Part shown: piece by piece, positions 32,202 to 40,522 of the stretch | Layout: every line of letters starts with the position of its first letter | Numbering within the stretch: the first letter of the stretch is position 1 | Position numbers and translations under genes: made by a program | Notes under the pieces: generated by a model | Seen by the model: only the letters and a program-made list of their open reading frames with translations | What the model was told of the DNA's origin: nothing | Database searches by the model: none | Assembly: GCF_003722335.1 (NCBI RefSeq) | Contig: NZ_CP026100.1 | Location: forward strand, 2,578,001-2,642,000 | DNA length: 64,000 nt | Direction of reading: 5' to 3' | DNA from: Caulobacter flavus | GTDB taxonomy: Bacteria > Pseudomonadota > Alphaproteobacteria > Caulobacterales > Caulobacteraceae

Positions 32202-32309
32202 CTTCCTCGCCCCTGTGGCGAGGATCCATGGCGCAGCCGCCGCTGCCTCGCCCGTGACCGCGCGATCTGAGCGGCTGAACGATGGGTCCTCGCCACAGGG
32301 GCGAGGAAG
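32202..32309. repeat. Inverted repeat pair upstream of the Rieske gene
   Basis: Two 29-bp arms, CTTCCTCGCCCCTGTGGCGA... at 32202-32230 and its near-exact reverse complement at 32281-32309 (26 of 29 match), flank about 50 bp. Each arm contains its own small palindrome (CTCGCC..GGCGAG). This is a third repeat family. It lies between two genes on the same strand and may act on their transcripts. Confidence 0.75.
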
Positions 32310-32348
32310 GCGGAATTGGACTGGCTGGGGAAAAGGCCATGACGCCTC

Positions 32349-33974
32349 TCACCGCCCCGCCACGGCCAGCTTCACCGCCGTGGCGAAGTCCTTGTCGCGC
32401 AGGATCTCGCGCGCGGCGTTGCGGCCCGGATTGCCCGAGACGCCGCCGCCGGGATGCGTGCCCGCGCCGCACATGTAGAGGCCCCTGATCGGCGCCCGAT
32501 GGCTGGCGTGGCCCAGCAGCGGACGCGTGGCCCACAACTGATCCAGGCTCATGTGGCCGTGCATGATGTCGCCGCCGATCAGGCCGAACTTCCGCTCCAG
32601 GTCCAGCGGCGACAGGATCACGCGGCCCAGCACCGAGGCCTTGAAGTTGGGGGCCCACCTGTCGACCGTATCGATGATCAGGTCGGCGGCGGCCTCGCGC
32701 TCGTCGTCCCACGAGCGGGCGTCGGGCAGGGTGGGCGCGAACTGCTGGCAGAACAGGCTGGCCACGTGCTGGCCGGGCGGGGCGAGGGAAGTGTCCAGCG
32801 TCGAGGGGATCAGCATCTCGACGATGGGGGCGCGGCTCATGCCGCCGGCCTTGGCGTCGCGATAGGCCGCGTCCATGTAGTCGAGGCTGGGGGCGATGAC
32901 GATCCCGCTCTGGTGATGCTCGGCGACGGCCTTGCCGGGCAGGCAGGTGAAGTCGGGCAGTTCCGACAGGGCCACGTTCATGCGGAAGGTGCCCGAGCCG
33001 TTCTTGTAGCCGTCGATGGCCTTTCTGAAGTCGGCCGGCAGGGCCGAGGGCGGCACGAGCTTCCTGTAGAGCAGGGCCGGGTTGACGTTGGCGCTGACGA
33101 TCGGGGCCATGATCTGGCGGCCGTCGACCAGTTGCACGCCCACGGCCCTGTTCCCGTCGACATGGACGGCCTCGACGGGGGCGTCGAGCAGGATCTCGAC
33201 CCCGGCCTTCTCGCAGGCCTTCGCCATGGCCTGGGTGATCGCCCCCATGCCGCCGACCGCGTGGCCCCAGGCGCCCTTCTTGCCGTTCACCTCGCCGAAG
33301 GTATGGTGCAGCAGCACATAGGCCGAGCCTGGCGTGTCGGGGCTGGCGTAGTTGCCGACCACGGCGTCGAAGCCGAAGGCGGCCTTGACCGGCTCGCTCT
33401 CGAACCAGCCGTTCAGGAAATCCCGGGCGCTCTTGGTGAACAGGTCGAGCAGGTCGCGCTTGCGTTCGCGCGACAGCATGGCCAGCCGCCCGCCCTGGCG
33501 CAGGGCCCGCAGGATCCCCGGCAGGCCGTCGCCCAGGTTGGGCGGGGTCTCCTGGGCCAGGTCGCGCAGCACGTCGCCGATCTCGTCGAGCATGGCGTAG
33601 TAGGCGGGCAGCACCTCGGCGTCGCGGCGGCTGTACTTGCGGAACTCGGCTTGCGTGCGCTCCAGCCCGCCGCCGAGCTTGAGGAAGCGGCTGTCGTCGA
33701 TCGGCAGGAAGTTGGAGATCGGCCGTTCGAGGAAGGTCAGGCCAAAGCCGTGCAGGTCCATATCGGCGATGACGCGCGGATTGAGCAGGCTGACCGTGTA
33801 GCTGGCGACGGAGTTGCGAAAGCCGGGGTGGAACTCCTCGGTCACCGCCGCCCCGCCGACCAAGCCGCGCGCCTCGCAGACGGTGACCTTCATCCCGGCC
33901 CTGGCCAGGTAGAAGGCGCAGACGAGGCCGTTGTGGCCTCCGCCAATGATCACGGCGTCGCGGGTGTCAGGCAT
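32349..33974 (-). CDS. NAD(P)/FAD-dependent oxidoreductase, PYROXD2 / phytoene-desaturase-like
   Basis: The product has 541 residues from ATG 33974. N-terminal dinucleotide fold AVIIGGGHNGLVCAFYLARAGMKVTVCEARGLVGG, followed by GGAAVTEEFHPGFRNSVASY. The C-terminal block GLYMCGAGTHPGGGVSGNPGRNAAREIL is diagnostic of the PYROXD2/carotenoid-isomerase-like branch of the phytoene desaturase superfamily. It lacks the other carotenoid genes nearby, so a carotenoid role is not supported. It probably oxidises or isomerises a hydrophobic substrate. It is on the same strand as the Rieske gene 193 bp downstream. No signal peptide. Confidence 0.78.
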   Translation of the reverse strand: MPDTRDAVIIGGGHNGLVCAFYLARAGMKVTVCEARGLVGGAAVTEEFHPGFRNSVASYTVSLLNPRVIADMDLHGFGLTFLERPISNFLPIDDSRFLKLGGGLERTQAEFRKYSRRDAEVLPAYYAMLDEIGDVLRDLAQETPPNLGDGLPGILRALRQGGRLAMLSRERKRDLLDLFTKSARDFLNGWFESEPVKAAFGFDAVVGNYASPDTPGSAYVLLHHTFGEVNGKKGAWGHAVGGMGAITQAMAKACEKAGVEILLDAPVEAVHVDGNRAVGVQLVDGRQIMAPIVSANVNPALLYRKLVPPSALPADFRKAIDGYKNGSGTFRMNVALSELPDFTCLPGKAVAEHHQSGIVIAPSLDYMDAAYRDAKAGGMSRAPIVEMLIPSTLDTSLAPPGQHVASLFCQQFAPTLPDARSWDDEREAAADLIIDTVDRWAPNFKASVLGRVILSPLDLERKFGLIGGDIMHGHMSLDQLWATRPLLGHASHRAPIRGLYMCGAGTHPGGGVSGNPGRNAAREILRDKDFATAVKLAVAGR

Positions 33975-34047
33975 CGTCTCTCTCCCCAGGAGGCGGCTGG
34001 GGAGAGCTTGCTATACGAGTGTAAAATAGTCCAGCGACTCACCTGAT

Positions 34048-34068
34048 CCCTCTCTCAAAGAGAGAGGG
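34048..34068. terminator. Perfect short hairpin between two minus-strand genes
   Basis: CCCTCTCTC and GAGAGAGGG flank AAA, perfectly paired, just after the 3' end of tyrA-like gene (stop at 34077) as read on the minus strand. No T-run. Likely terminator or short repeat relic. Confidence 0.5.
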
Positions 34069-34076
34069 AGCGAGAG

Positions 34077-35018
34077 CTAGTGCTTGCCTCGATCCCGGCC
34101 GAAGTTCGGCTCGGCGCTTTCCTGGCCGGCGGCCACGATGCCTCTCCGGATCGCCCGCGTGCGGGTGAAGTGGGCGTGCAGGGTGTCGGCGTCGCCCCAG
34201 CGGATGGCGCGGCTCATGGCCTGCAGGTCCTCGGTGAAGCGGCCCAGCATCTCCAGCACCGCGTCCTTGTTGGCCACGAAGATGTCGCGCCACATGGTCG
34301 GATCGCTGGCGGCGATGCGGGTGAAGTCGCGGAAGCCCGAGGCCGAATACTTGATGACCTCGTTCTCGGTGACGTTCTCCAGGTCCGCCGCGCTGCCGAC
34401 GATGGTGTAGGCGATCAGGTGCGGCAGGTGCGAGACGACGGCCAGCACGAGGTCGTGGTGCTTTTCCTCCATCAGTTCGACCTGGGCGCCGAACGAACGC
34501 CAGAACGTCGACAGCTTGGCGACGGCGGCGGCGTAGGCCTCGTCCTCGCGGTCGGCCAGCGGGGTCAGGATGGTCCAGCGACCTTCGAACAGCTCGGCGA
34601 AACCGGCGTCGGGGCCCGACTGCTCGGTGCCGGCGATCGGATGGCCGGGGATCGGGAACACCTTGGCCAGGGCGGGCGAGCGGAAGGCCTCGGCGATAGT
34701 GGCCTTGGTCGAGCCGACGTCGGTCAGGGTGGCGCCGGGCTTGAGGTGCGGGGCGACGGCGGCGGCGACGTCGCCGATCGACAGCACCGGCGTGGCGATG
34801 ACCACCAGGTCGGCGTCCTTGACGGCCTCGGCGAGGTCGCCGGTGACGTGGTCGGCCAGGCCGATTTCCAGCGCGCGGGCGCGGTGGGCCTCGCTGGCGT
34901 CGGCGATGGTGACTTCGCCGACCACGCCATGGGCGCGCGCGGCCAGGATCACCGAGCCGCCGATCAGGCCGGCGCCGACGACGGTCATCTTGGGATAGAG
35001 CAGGCCGGTGGGGCTCAT
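34077..35018 (-). CDS. tyrC: Prephenate/arogenate dehydrogenase
   Basis: The product has 313 residues from ATG 35018, which overlaps the hisC stop (ATGA). NAD(P)-binding MTVVGAGLIGGSVILAARAHG, then ATPVLSIGD, VGSTKATI and PIPGHPIAGTEQSGPDAG, all typical of TyrA/TyrC. The catalytic-site His is in VVSHLPHLIAY. It oxidatively decarboxylates prephenate or arogenate toward tyrosine. Forms a coupled unit with the aminotransferase and lies near chorismate mutase, so this is an aromatic amino-acid segment (chorismate to prephenate to hydroxyphenylpyruvate or arogenate). Confidence 0.88.
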   Translation of the reverse strand: MSPTGLLYPKMTVVGAGLIGGSVILAARAHGVVGEVTIADASEAHRARALEIGLADHVTGDLAEAVKDADLVVIATPVLSIGDVAAAVAPHLKPGATLTDVGSTKATIAEAFRSPALAKVFPIPGHPIAGTEQSGPDAGFAELFEGRWTILTPLADREDEAYAAAVAKLSTFWRSFGAQVELMEEKHHDLVLAVVSHLPHLIAYTIVGSAADLENVTENEVIKYSASGFRDFTRIAASDPTMWRDIFVANKDAVLEMLGRFTEDLQAMSRAIRWGDADTLHAHFTRTRAIRRGIVAAGQESAEPNFGRDRGKH

Positions 35019-36130
35019 CGGGCGACGAACTGCGCCAGCAGGTCGACGACGGCGCGGTTGTGCTCTTCGCGGCCGATGGTGATGCGGATCGATTCCGGCA
35101 GTCCGTAATTGGCCACGGCCCGGACGAGATAGCCCTTGCTGGCCAGGAAGGCCTCGGCGTCCAGCGCGGTCTTGCCCGGGGTCGAGGGGAAGTCGACCAG
35201 CACGAAATTGGCCGCCGACGGGGTGACGGTCAGGCCAAGGCCGCCCAGTTGCTGGGCCAGCCAGGGGCGCCACTGCTCGACCAGCGCCACCGAGGCGGCC
35301 TCGAACTCACGGTCGGCCAGGGCGGCGATGGCGGCTTCCTGGCCGGGGATCGAGGTGTTGAACGGCGGACGGATGCGCTCGATCGGGTCGATGATCCCGA
35401 AGTCGGCATAGCCCCAGCCCACGCGCAGGGCGGCCAGGCCGTGGATCTTCGAGAAGGTGCGGGTGACGATGACGTTCTGGGTTTCGCGCGCCAGGGCCAG
35501 GCCGTCCTCGAAGCGCGGATCGGTCGCGAACTCGGCATAGGCGCCGTCAAGCACCAGGATCACCGACGGCGGCAGGGCCGCGTGAATGCTGCGGATCTCC
35601 TCGCCGGTCAGCCAGGTGCCGGTGGGGTTGGCCGGGTTGGCGATGAAGACGAGGCGCGTGCGCTCGTCGACCAGCTTGACCGTCTCCTCCAGGTCGATGC
35701 GGCGCTTGGGCTCCTTGGCGAAGCGGACCTCGGCCTGGCAGGCGCGGGCGCCGATCGCGTAGGCGGCGAAGCCGTGCTCGCCCTGGACGATGTTGTCGCC
35801 CGGCTCGAGATAGACCTGGCACAGCAGGGCGAAGATCTCGTCGCTGCCGTCGCCGAAGGTCAGGCGCTCGGGCTCCAGGCCGTAGCGTTCGGCGACGGCA
35901 GTGCGCAGGGCGTTGGACTTGCCGTCCGGATAGACGTGCAGCCGGTCGACGGCGTCGCGATAGGCGGCCTTGGCCTTCTCGCTGCAGCCCAGGACGTTCT
36001 CGTTGCTGGACAGCTTCACCGGATGGGCGATCCCCTCGACCTTCGACTTGCCGCCGACATAGGCGGCGATGTCGAGGATGCCCGGCTTGGGCAGCGGGCG
36101 AGGCGAGGCGGAACGGTCGGAAGCGGTCAT
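35015..36130 (-). CDS. hisC: Histidinol-phosphate/aromatic aminotransferase
   Basis: The product has 371 residues from ATG 36130; a GTG one codon earlier is possible. Fold-type I, HisC type: KLSSNENVLGCS (substrate-binding N-terminus), YPDGKSNALRTAVAERYGL, FGDGSDEIFALLCQVYL, FIANPANPTGTW, and the PLP lysine at 228 in TRTFSKIHGLAALRVGWGY. In alphaproteobacteria this enzyme next to prephenate dehydrogenase commonly serves tyrosine and phenylalanine formation as well as histidine. Its coupling to tyrC supports the aromatic role. Confidence 0.85.
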   Translation of the reverse strand: MTASDRSASPRPLPKPGILDIAAYVGGKSKVEGIAHPVKLSSNENVLGCSEKAKAAYRDAVDRLHVYPDGKSNALRTAVAERYGLEPERLTFGDGSDEIFALLCQVYLEPGDNIVQGEHGFAAYAIGARACQAEVRFAKEPKRRIDLEETVKLVDERTRLVFIANPANPTGTWLTGEEIRSIHAALPPSVILVLDGAYAEFATDPRFEDGLALARETQNVIVTRTFSKIHGLAALRVGWGYADFGIIDPIERIRPPFNTSIPGQEAAIAALADREFEAASVALVEQWRPWLAQQLGGLGLTVTPSAANFVLVDFPSTPGKTALDAEAFLASKGYLVRAVANYGLPESIRITIGREEHNRAVVDLLAQFVAR

Positions 36131-36180
36131 CACGGGTCTCGGCGGGCGGCTCTGCGCCCCTTACGAAAAGCGGGGCCTTC

Positions 36181-36972
36181 TTACACGTCGAAGGGAACCG
36201 GCGCAGCCCCGATGACGCCGGTCAGCTGGCCCGGCGCGCGGGCCAGGCGCTCGTCGTCGCGCTGGTAGAAGCCCGACAGCGAAAAGAGCTTCAGGCCGCC
36301 GGCCTCGGCCAGCGGCTCGGCCGCCACGCCGTCTGCGCCCAGGGCCTCGACGATGGCGGCGGCGCTCTTGGCGCTGTCGGTCACCCAGAAGGTCTGGTCG
36401 CCGCCGGTGGGCTCGACCTCGACCTGGGCGACCGCGAAGGCGGCCTGCGGGCCCCAGCGGGTCAGGCAGGGCAGGGCGGCGAAGACGTTCAGCGTCGGCT
36501 CGGCCAGCAGGCGCGCCCACCAGGCGCTGCCCGGCTGCAGGCCCAGCACCGAGACGCCCCACGGCGTCCTGGCGGCGGCCAGGGCGTCCTTGTCGGACGC
36601 GACCACGGTCATCGGCGGCGCGGCGCCGAAGCGCAGGCGGGCCAGCTCGACGGTGCGGCCGTCGCCCCAGACCGTCAGGTGGAACGGACCCTGGCGCGAC
36701 AGGCTGTCGGCCATCAGCTCGCGCCAGATGCGGATGACGAGGCCGTCGGGGGCGTCGTTGCGCTGCGCCGACAGCAGTTTGCGGACGATCAGGGCCTCGC
36801 GGCCCGGGCGCAAACCGAAACCCGTGTCGCCGGCGGCCTGCTTGGCCGCGGCCACGGCGCGCGACAGTCCAGCCCGCTCGTCGATCAGCGCGAGCAGTTG
36901 GCTATCGATGGCGTCGATGCGCCATCGGACCTCGTCCAGCGAGGGCGGCGTCTCGTCCGCGTCGCGACCCAT
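36181..36972 (-). CDS. Chorismate mutase family protein with extended C-terminal domain
   Basis: The product has 263 residues from ATG 36972; ten residues further upstream another ATG exists. The AroQ-type chorismate mutase is at about residues 10-95: LDEVRWRIDAIDSQLLALIDERAGLSRAVAAAKQAAG with the Arg in R-IDAID and later IVRKLLSAQRNDAPDGLVIRIWRELMADSL. The remaining 160 residues (VWGDGRTVELARLRFG onward, with SGFYQRDDERLARAPGQLTGVIGAAPVPFDV at the end) resemble the degenerate regulatory/dehydratase-like tail seen in caulobacterial homologues. It converts chorismate to prephenate. It lies 51 bp upstream of hisC on the same strand. Confidence 0.75.
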   Translation of the reverse strand: MGRDADETPPSLDEVRWRIDAIDSQLLALIDERAGLSRAVAAAKQAAGDTGFGLRPGREALIVRKLLSAQRNDAPDGLVIRIWRELMADSLSRQGPFHLTVWGDGRTVELARLRFGAAPPMTVVASDKDALAAARTPWGVSVLGLQPGSAWWARLLAEPTLNVFAALPCLTRWGPQAAFAVAQVEVEPTGGDQTFWVTDSAKSAAAIVEALGADGVAAEPLAEAGGLKLFSLSGFYQRDDERLARAPGQLTGVIGAAPVPFDV

Positions 36973-37079
36973 GTCTATCCCCGAAAATGAGGGGCGGAAC
37001 ATAGTCCTTGCCGCGAAGGGTGCAATAGCCGCGTCGCCGGGGAAGGAAATTGCGTCGTTCGGTGGCGCGCCCTCGGGCG

Positions 37080-37382
37080 CTATCGCCGGCGGGCGGCTTC
37101 CCTGACGCGCTCGCCGGGCAACAGCCGGACGTGGTTCTCGCTCAAGTCGGCATATTGCGAATATTGGACCCACCGCCCGCGGGATCGCTGTTTCCAGCCG
37201 CACATCATGGAGCGTGGCTCGCGCCCGACGCACATGATGGCCGCTACGTCCCGGCGCTTGACCGGCTTGCCGTCGAATTCAGAAAGCGCCGTCGCCCACG
37301 TACTGGGAGCGATATGCATGCGCAGCAGTTCGTCCTCCTGTCGTGGGAGGGCGAGGGAAAGGCAGAGGGCCAGCAACCACAT
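37080..37382 (-). CDS. Hypothetical protein, 100 aa
   Basis: The product has 100 residues from ATG 37382. N-terminal MWLLALCLSLALP is hydrophobic but short. The remainder is Arg/Trp-rich (MCVGREPRSMMCGWKQRSRGRWVQYSQYADLSENHVRLL) with two Cys. I do not recognise a family. Third-position G+C is lower than in neighbours, and there is no clear ribosome-binding site, so it may be horizontally acquired or a marginal gene. It is bounded by gaps of 62 and 107 bp on the same strand as both neighbours. Confidence 0.45.
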   Translation of the reverse strand: MWLLALCLSLALPRQEDELLRMHIAPSTWATALSEFDGKPVKRRDVAAIMCVGREPRSMMCGWKQRSRGRWVQYSQYADLSENHVRLLPGERVREAARRR

Positions 37383-37444
37383 GGTCGGAGGCTACGACCG
37401 TCTCAGCGCCCGCGCAAACGGGCGCGCAGGGGCGTATCGCTCGC

Positions 37445-38464
37445 CTAGCGCGGAACATAGACCTGCGGCGATGGGCCCGTGTCGAACGGACCCAGGCGCG
37501 TGCGGCCGTCCTGGAACAGCAGGGTGGCGCTGAGCGTCGGGTCCTTGCCGGCCGCCGCGGCGACGGCGGCCACGGCCGAGCGGGCGTCGGTGATGGCCTC
37601 GGTCGGGGTCGGCTTCTCGCGCACGGTGACGTCGAGGGCGCCTTGCAGCCGGCCCAGATCGTCGATCGTCAGGGCGCCCGACCTTGCCTCGATCAGGGCG
37701 TCGCCGGCGGTCAGCTTGCCACTCTCGACGGTGATGGCCCCGCCGGCGGCGGTCCAGTCGCGCACGGCGTCCGTCCAGTTGTCGCCGCGCAGGGCCGAGG
37801 CCTTCGACAGGCGCGAGTCCCAGTACAGCGACGCGGTGCGGTCCTGGGCGATGCGGCCCAGCAGGCCGGTGAGCGCCACCTTGGCGCCGTCGGCCTTGAA
37901 CAGGATCGCGCCCTGGTCGTCGGGGCCGGGGCGCAGATGCAGCTGCAGGGCTTCGGTGGAGCTGATCGGGAACGGTTCGACGCCGGCGGCGGTGGTGAAC
38001 AGAAGCTTGGAGCCCTCGACCGAGACGCGCGGCGGGTGCTGGTCGAAGCCGGCAAGGCTGGCGCGCAGGGCCTGTCCCGTGATCGCCACGTCGCCCTTCT
38101 CGGGGCGGGTCAGCACCACGCCGGCGGGGGCCACGATGATCCAGTGGCCGATGCCGTAGATCATGGCCTCGCCCTTCAGCTCCGGCGCGCGCACGGCCCA
38201 GCCGGTGGGCTCGGCGACGCGGGCGTTCTCCAGCCTTACGTCGAGGCGGAACGGAAAGCCGGTGACGTCACGTTTGGTCCACGACAGGTCGTAGCCCTCG
38301 GCCTTCAGGTGCGCCGACGTGGCGTCCATCCGCTTGATCATCTCGTTGCGCAGATAGAACCAGCCGACGCTCCAGGCGATGCAGACCAGGGCCGCGAGCA
38401 CGAAAGGCAAGGCGAGGCCGCGACGGCGGGGCTTGCGGGACGGCGTCGGGTCGCTATGGGTCAT
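37445..38464 (-). CDS. DUF2125-type membrane-anchored protein
   Basis: The product has 339 residues from ATG 38464. N-terminal KPRRRGLALPFVLAALVCIAWSVGWFYLRNEM is a signal anchor with the bulk outside the cytoplasm. The YDLSWTKRDVTGFPFRLDVRLENARVAEP block is the signature of the DUF2125 family of alphaproteobacterial envelope proteins, probably beta-rich and related to AsmA/Tic22-like lipid-binding folds. Function unknown. Divergent from the cyclotransferase gene with only 38 bp between the start codons, so their promoters overlap. Confidence 0.8.
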   Translation of the reverse strand: MTHSDPTPSRKPRRRGLALPFVLAALVCIAWSVGWFYLRNEMIKRMDATSAHLKAEGYDLSWTKRDVTGFPFRLDVRLENARVAEPTGWAVRAPELKGEAMIYGIGHWIIVAPAGVVLTRPEKGDVAITGQALRASLAGFDQHPPRVSVEGSKLLFTTAAGVEPFPISSTEALQLHLRPGPDDQGAILFKADGAKVALTGLLGRIAQDRTASLYWDSRLSKASALRGDNWTDAVRDWTAAGGAITVESGKLTAGDALIEARSGALTIDDLGRLQGALDVTVREKPTPTEAITDARSAVAAVAAAAGKDPTLSATLLFQDGRTRLGPFDTGPSPQVYVPR

Positions 38465-38502
38465 GGGCGAAGGGGCTGTTCCGGTCGGTGAGGGTTTTGG
38501 GC

Positions 38503-39066
38503 GTGTCGAGCGAGCAGCCGGAAGGCGGCGATCGTTGGGTGTTCGGTTACGGATCGCTGATGTGGCGGCCCGGGTTCCCGTTCATAGACCGAAGAACGGC
38601 GGTTCTCCATGGGCGCAGGCGCGCCTTCTGCATCTATTCGGTGCATCATCGGGGCACCTACGAGCGGCCGGGCCTAGTGCTGGGCCTGGCGCCCGGCGGT
38701 TCGGTGCGCGGCGTGGCCTATCGGGTGGCGCAGGCCGCCTGGCCCGAGGTCTACGCCTATCTGCGCGAACGCGAGCAGCCGACCGAGACCTATTTCGAGG
38801 CCTGGTCGAAGCTGCGCATCGACGGCGACGGCGAGGTTCCGGCCCTGGTGTTCCTGTCCGACCGCAAGCACGGCCAGTGGGCCGGGGCGCTGACGCTGGA
38901 GCAGCAGGCGGAACTGATCGCCGGCGCCAAGGGCCTGTCGGGGCCGAACATCGACTATCTGCGGGATCTGGTCATGCACCTGCGCGAGGACGGAGTGCGC
39001 GATCACGCGATGGAGGCGCTGCTGAAGATGGTCGAGGCGCGGGAGGGCTCTAGATCCTCCCCCTGA
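38503..39066 (+). CDS. Gamma-glutamylcyclotransferase, ChaC type
   Basis: The product has 187 residues from GTG 38503, preceded at eight bases by GAGGG; GTG 38488 is an alternative. The ChaC signature VFGYGSLMWRPGFPF is at the N-terminus, followed by RRAFCIYSVHHRGTYERPGLVLGLAPGGSVRGVAYRV; the catalytic Glu is in REREQPTETYFE. It releases 5-oxoproline from glutathione or gamma-glutamyl peptides. Its last residues (SRSSP) and stop codon lie in a family B repeat. No clear operon partner. Confidence 0.82.
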   Translation: MSSEQPEGGDRWVFGYGSLMWRPGFPFIDRRTAVLHGRRRAFCIYSVHHRGTYERPGLVLGLAPGGSVRGVAYRVAQAAWPEVYAYLREREQPTETYFEAWSKLRIDGDGEVPALVFLSDRKHGQWAGALTLEQQAELIAGAKGLSGPNIDYLRDLVMHLREDGVRDHAMEALLKMVEAREGSRSSP

Positions 39067-39187
39067 AGGGGGAGGTGGCCCGGAGGGCCGGAGGGGGAAG
39101 TCCCTTCCGAAGCTGTCCAGGCCGCCGACGGGAGCAGTCACTACCCCCTCCGTCGGCTTCGCCGACACCTCCCCCTTCAGGGGGAGG
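39056..39187. repeat. Family B repeat at a convergent gene junction
   Basis: CCTCCCCCTGAAGGGGGAGG, then TGGCCCGGAGGGCCGGAGGGGG, a variable centre, CCCCCTCCGTCGGCTTCGCCGAC and CCTCCCCCTTCAGGGGGAGG at the far end. The two outer palindromes are inverted copies of each other. It fills the space between the ChaC-like gene and the convergent acyltransferase gene and overlaps the ChaC stop. Confidence 0.8.
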
Positions 39188-39190
39188 ACC

Positions 39191-39898
39191 TTACAGCCCC
39201 GAATCCTCCAGCGCCTTGGTCGCGCCGTCGATCCTGGTCTGCAGTTCGCGCATGAACTCGCCGCGCTTGAGGCCGGCGGGGATGGGCGGCAGGTATTCGA
39301 AGACGATGACGCCCGGCTTGATCAGCAGGCTCTTGTGCTGCCAGTGCTGGCCGCAGTTCAGGGCCAGCGGGGTGACCGGCAGTTCCAGTTCGCGATAGAG
39401 CGCGGCGATGCCGGGCTTGTAGTCGCCGGGCTGGCCGACCTTGCCCCGGGTGCCTTCGGGGAAGATCACGACCTGGCGGGTCTCCTTCATGCGATCCACG
39501 CTATCGCGCACCAGTTTCTTCAGGGCCGCCGAATGGCCGTCGCGGTCGACGACGATCATCTTGGCCTTCAGGCCGTGCCACCCGAACAGCGGCACCATCA
39601 GGAGCTCCTTCTTCATCACGAAGCAGGCGTCGGGCATGATGGCGAACTGGCTGAAGACGTCGAACATCGACTGATGCTTGGCGGCCACCAGGGCCGGACC
39701 CGTCGGGACCTCGCCCCGCACCTCGACCCGAACGCCCGCCAGGATGCGCAGGCCCAGGATCACGCCCCGCGACCAGAACCGCATGGCGGCCCGGTTGATC
39801 GGGCGCGGCAGCGGCAGGGTCACCAGCATCAGGATGGCCATGGTCGCCGACCACAGCCAGAAGAACAGCTGGAACAGGAACGAGCGCAGATAGATCAA
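39191..39898 (-). CDS. 1-acyl-sn-glycerol-3-phosphate acyltransferase family protein (PlsC-like)
   Basis: The product has 235 residues from ATG 39898. One hydrophobic segment near the N-terminus (FLFQLFFWLWSATMAILMLVTLPL). The HX4D catalytic motif is H75-D80 (HQSMFD), and FPEGTR is at 146-151, with KKELLMVPLFGWHG between them. It acylates lysophosphatidate-like acceptors at the inner membrane. Separated by 6 bp from the YdcF-like gene upstream, which itself overlaps ftsX, so it is the last gene of the ftsE-ftsX-ydcF-plsC run. Confidence 0.85.
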   Translation of the reverse strand: MIYLRSFLFQLFFWLWSATMAILMLVTLPLPRPINRAAMRFWSRGVILGLRILAGVRVEVRGEVPTGPALVAAKHQSMFDVFSQFAIMPDACFVMKKELLMVPLFGWHGLKAKMIVVDRDGHSAALKKLVRDSVDRMKETRQVVIFPEGTRGKVGQPGDYKPGIAALYRELELPVTPLALNCGQHWQHKSLLIKPGVIVFEYLPPIPAGLKRGEFMRELQTRIDGATKALEDSGL

Positions 39899-39904
39899 GA
39901 GTCT

Positions 39905-40522
39905 TTACCTCTTCGCCGACGTCTCGGCGGGCTTGTCTTTCGGACCCAGGTTCAGGAACGCCTCGCGCCCCAGGATCGCCAGGTACTTGCAGTATTCCAC
40001 GATCATCCGCCGGGCGGTGTGCGAACGCTTCCACCAGCGGCGGGCGTTCAGGCTCTCGGTGGCCACCGGATAGGCGGAGAGCTCGACGTCGGGCATGGTG
40101 GCGCGCAGCTCCAGCATCGAACGCGGCATGTGATAGTCGGCGGTGACGACGATCAGGCTGGTATAGCCCCGGGCCTTGGCCCACTCGGCGGTCTCGCGGG
40201 CGTTGCCGACGGTGTCGGCGGCGGCGAAGCCCAGGTCCACGCAGCAGTCGTAGATCGGCTTGACGGCCTTGGTCACGTCCAGCACGTCGGCGCGGGTAGC
40301 CTCGCGGTTGACGCCGGAGATCAGCAGGCGCTTGCCCTTGCCGGCCTCGAGCAGCTTGGTGGCCGCCTCCAGCCGTAGGTTCGAGGCGCCGGTCAGCACC
40401 ACCACGCCGTCGGCGACGGGCGGGTCGGCGGCGGGGGTCGAGCGCTCCACCCGCGAGGTGAAGGCCAGCAGGCCCAGCACCCAGATCATCACCACGATCA
40501 GGAAGGCGGCGATGCTCTTCAC
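39905..40522 (-). CDS. YdcF/SanA/ElyC family (DUF218) membrane protein
   Basis: The product has 205 residues from GTG 40522, whose bases overlap the ftsX stop (GTGA). A single N-terminal membrane helix (SIAAFLIVVMIWVLGLLAF) anchors a periplasmic DUF218 domain: GVVVLTGASNLRLEAATKLLEAGKGKRLLISG, SLIVVTADYHMPRSMLEL, and the later SLNARRWWKRSH. E. coli homologues ElyC and SanA affect envelope integrity and peptidoglycan precursor lipid use. Location in the ftsEX operon fits a cell-envelope role at division. Confidence 0.8.
   Translation of the reverse strand: MKSIAAFLIVVMIWVLGLLAFTSRVERSTPAADPPVADGVVVLTGASNLRLEAATKLLEAGKGKRLLISGVNREATRADVLDVTKAVKPIYDCCVDLGFAAADTVGNARETAEWAKARGYTSLIVVTADYHMPRSMLELRATMPDVELSAYPVATESLNARRWWKRSHTARRMIVEYCKYLAILGREAFLNLGPKDKPAETSAKR

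Noticed and set aside
32349..33974. PYROXD2-like gene as a carotenoid biosynthesis enzyme (crtI)
   Set aside because: The C-terminal pattern fits the PYROXD2 branch, and no crtB, crtY or other carotenoid genes are nearby.
36973..37079. Possible promoter TTGCAC...TATGTT before the chorismate mutase gene
   Set aside because: The spacing is acceptable, but Caulobacter housekeeping promoters differ from the E. coli pattern, so this was not listed as a feature.
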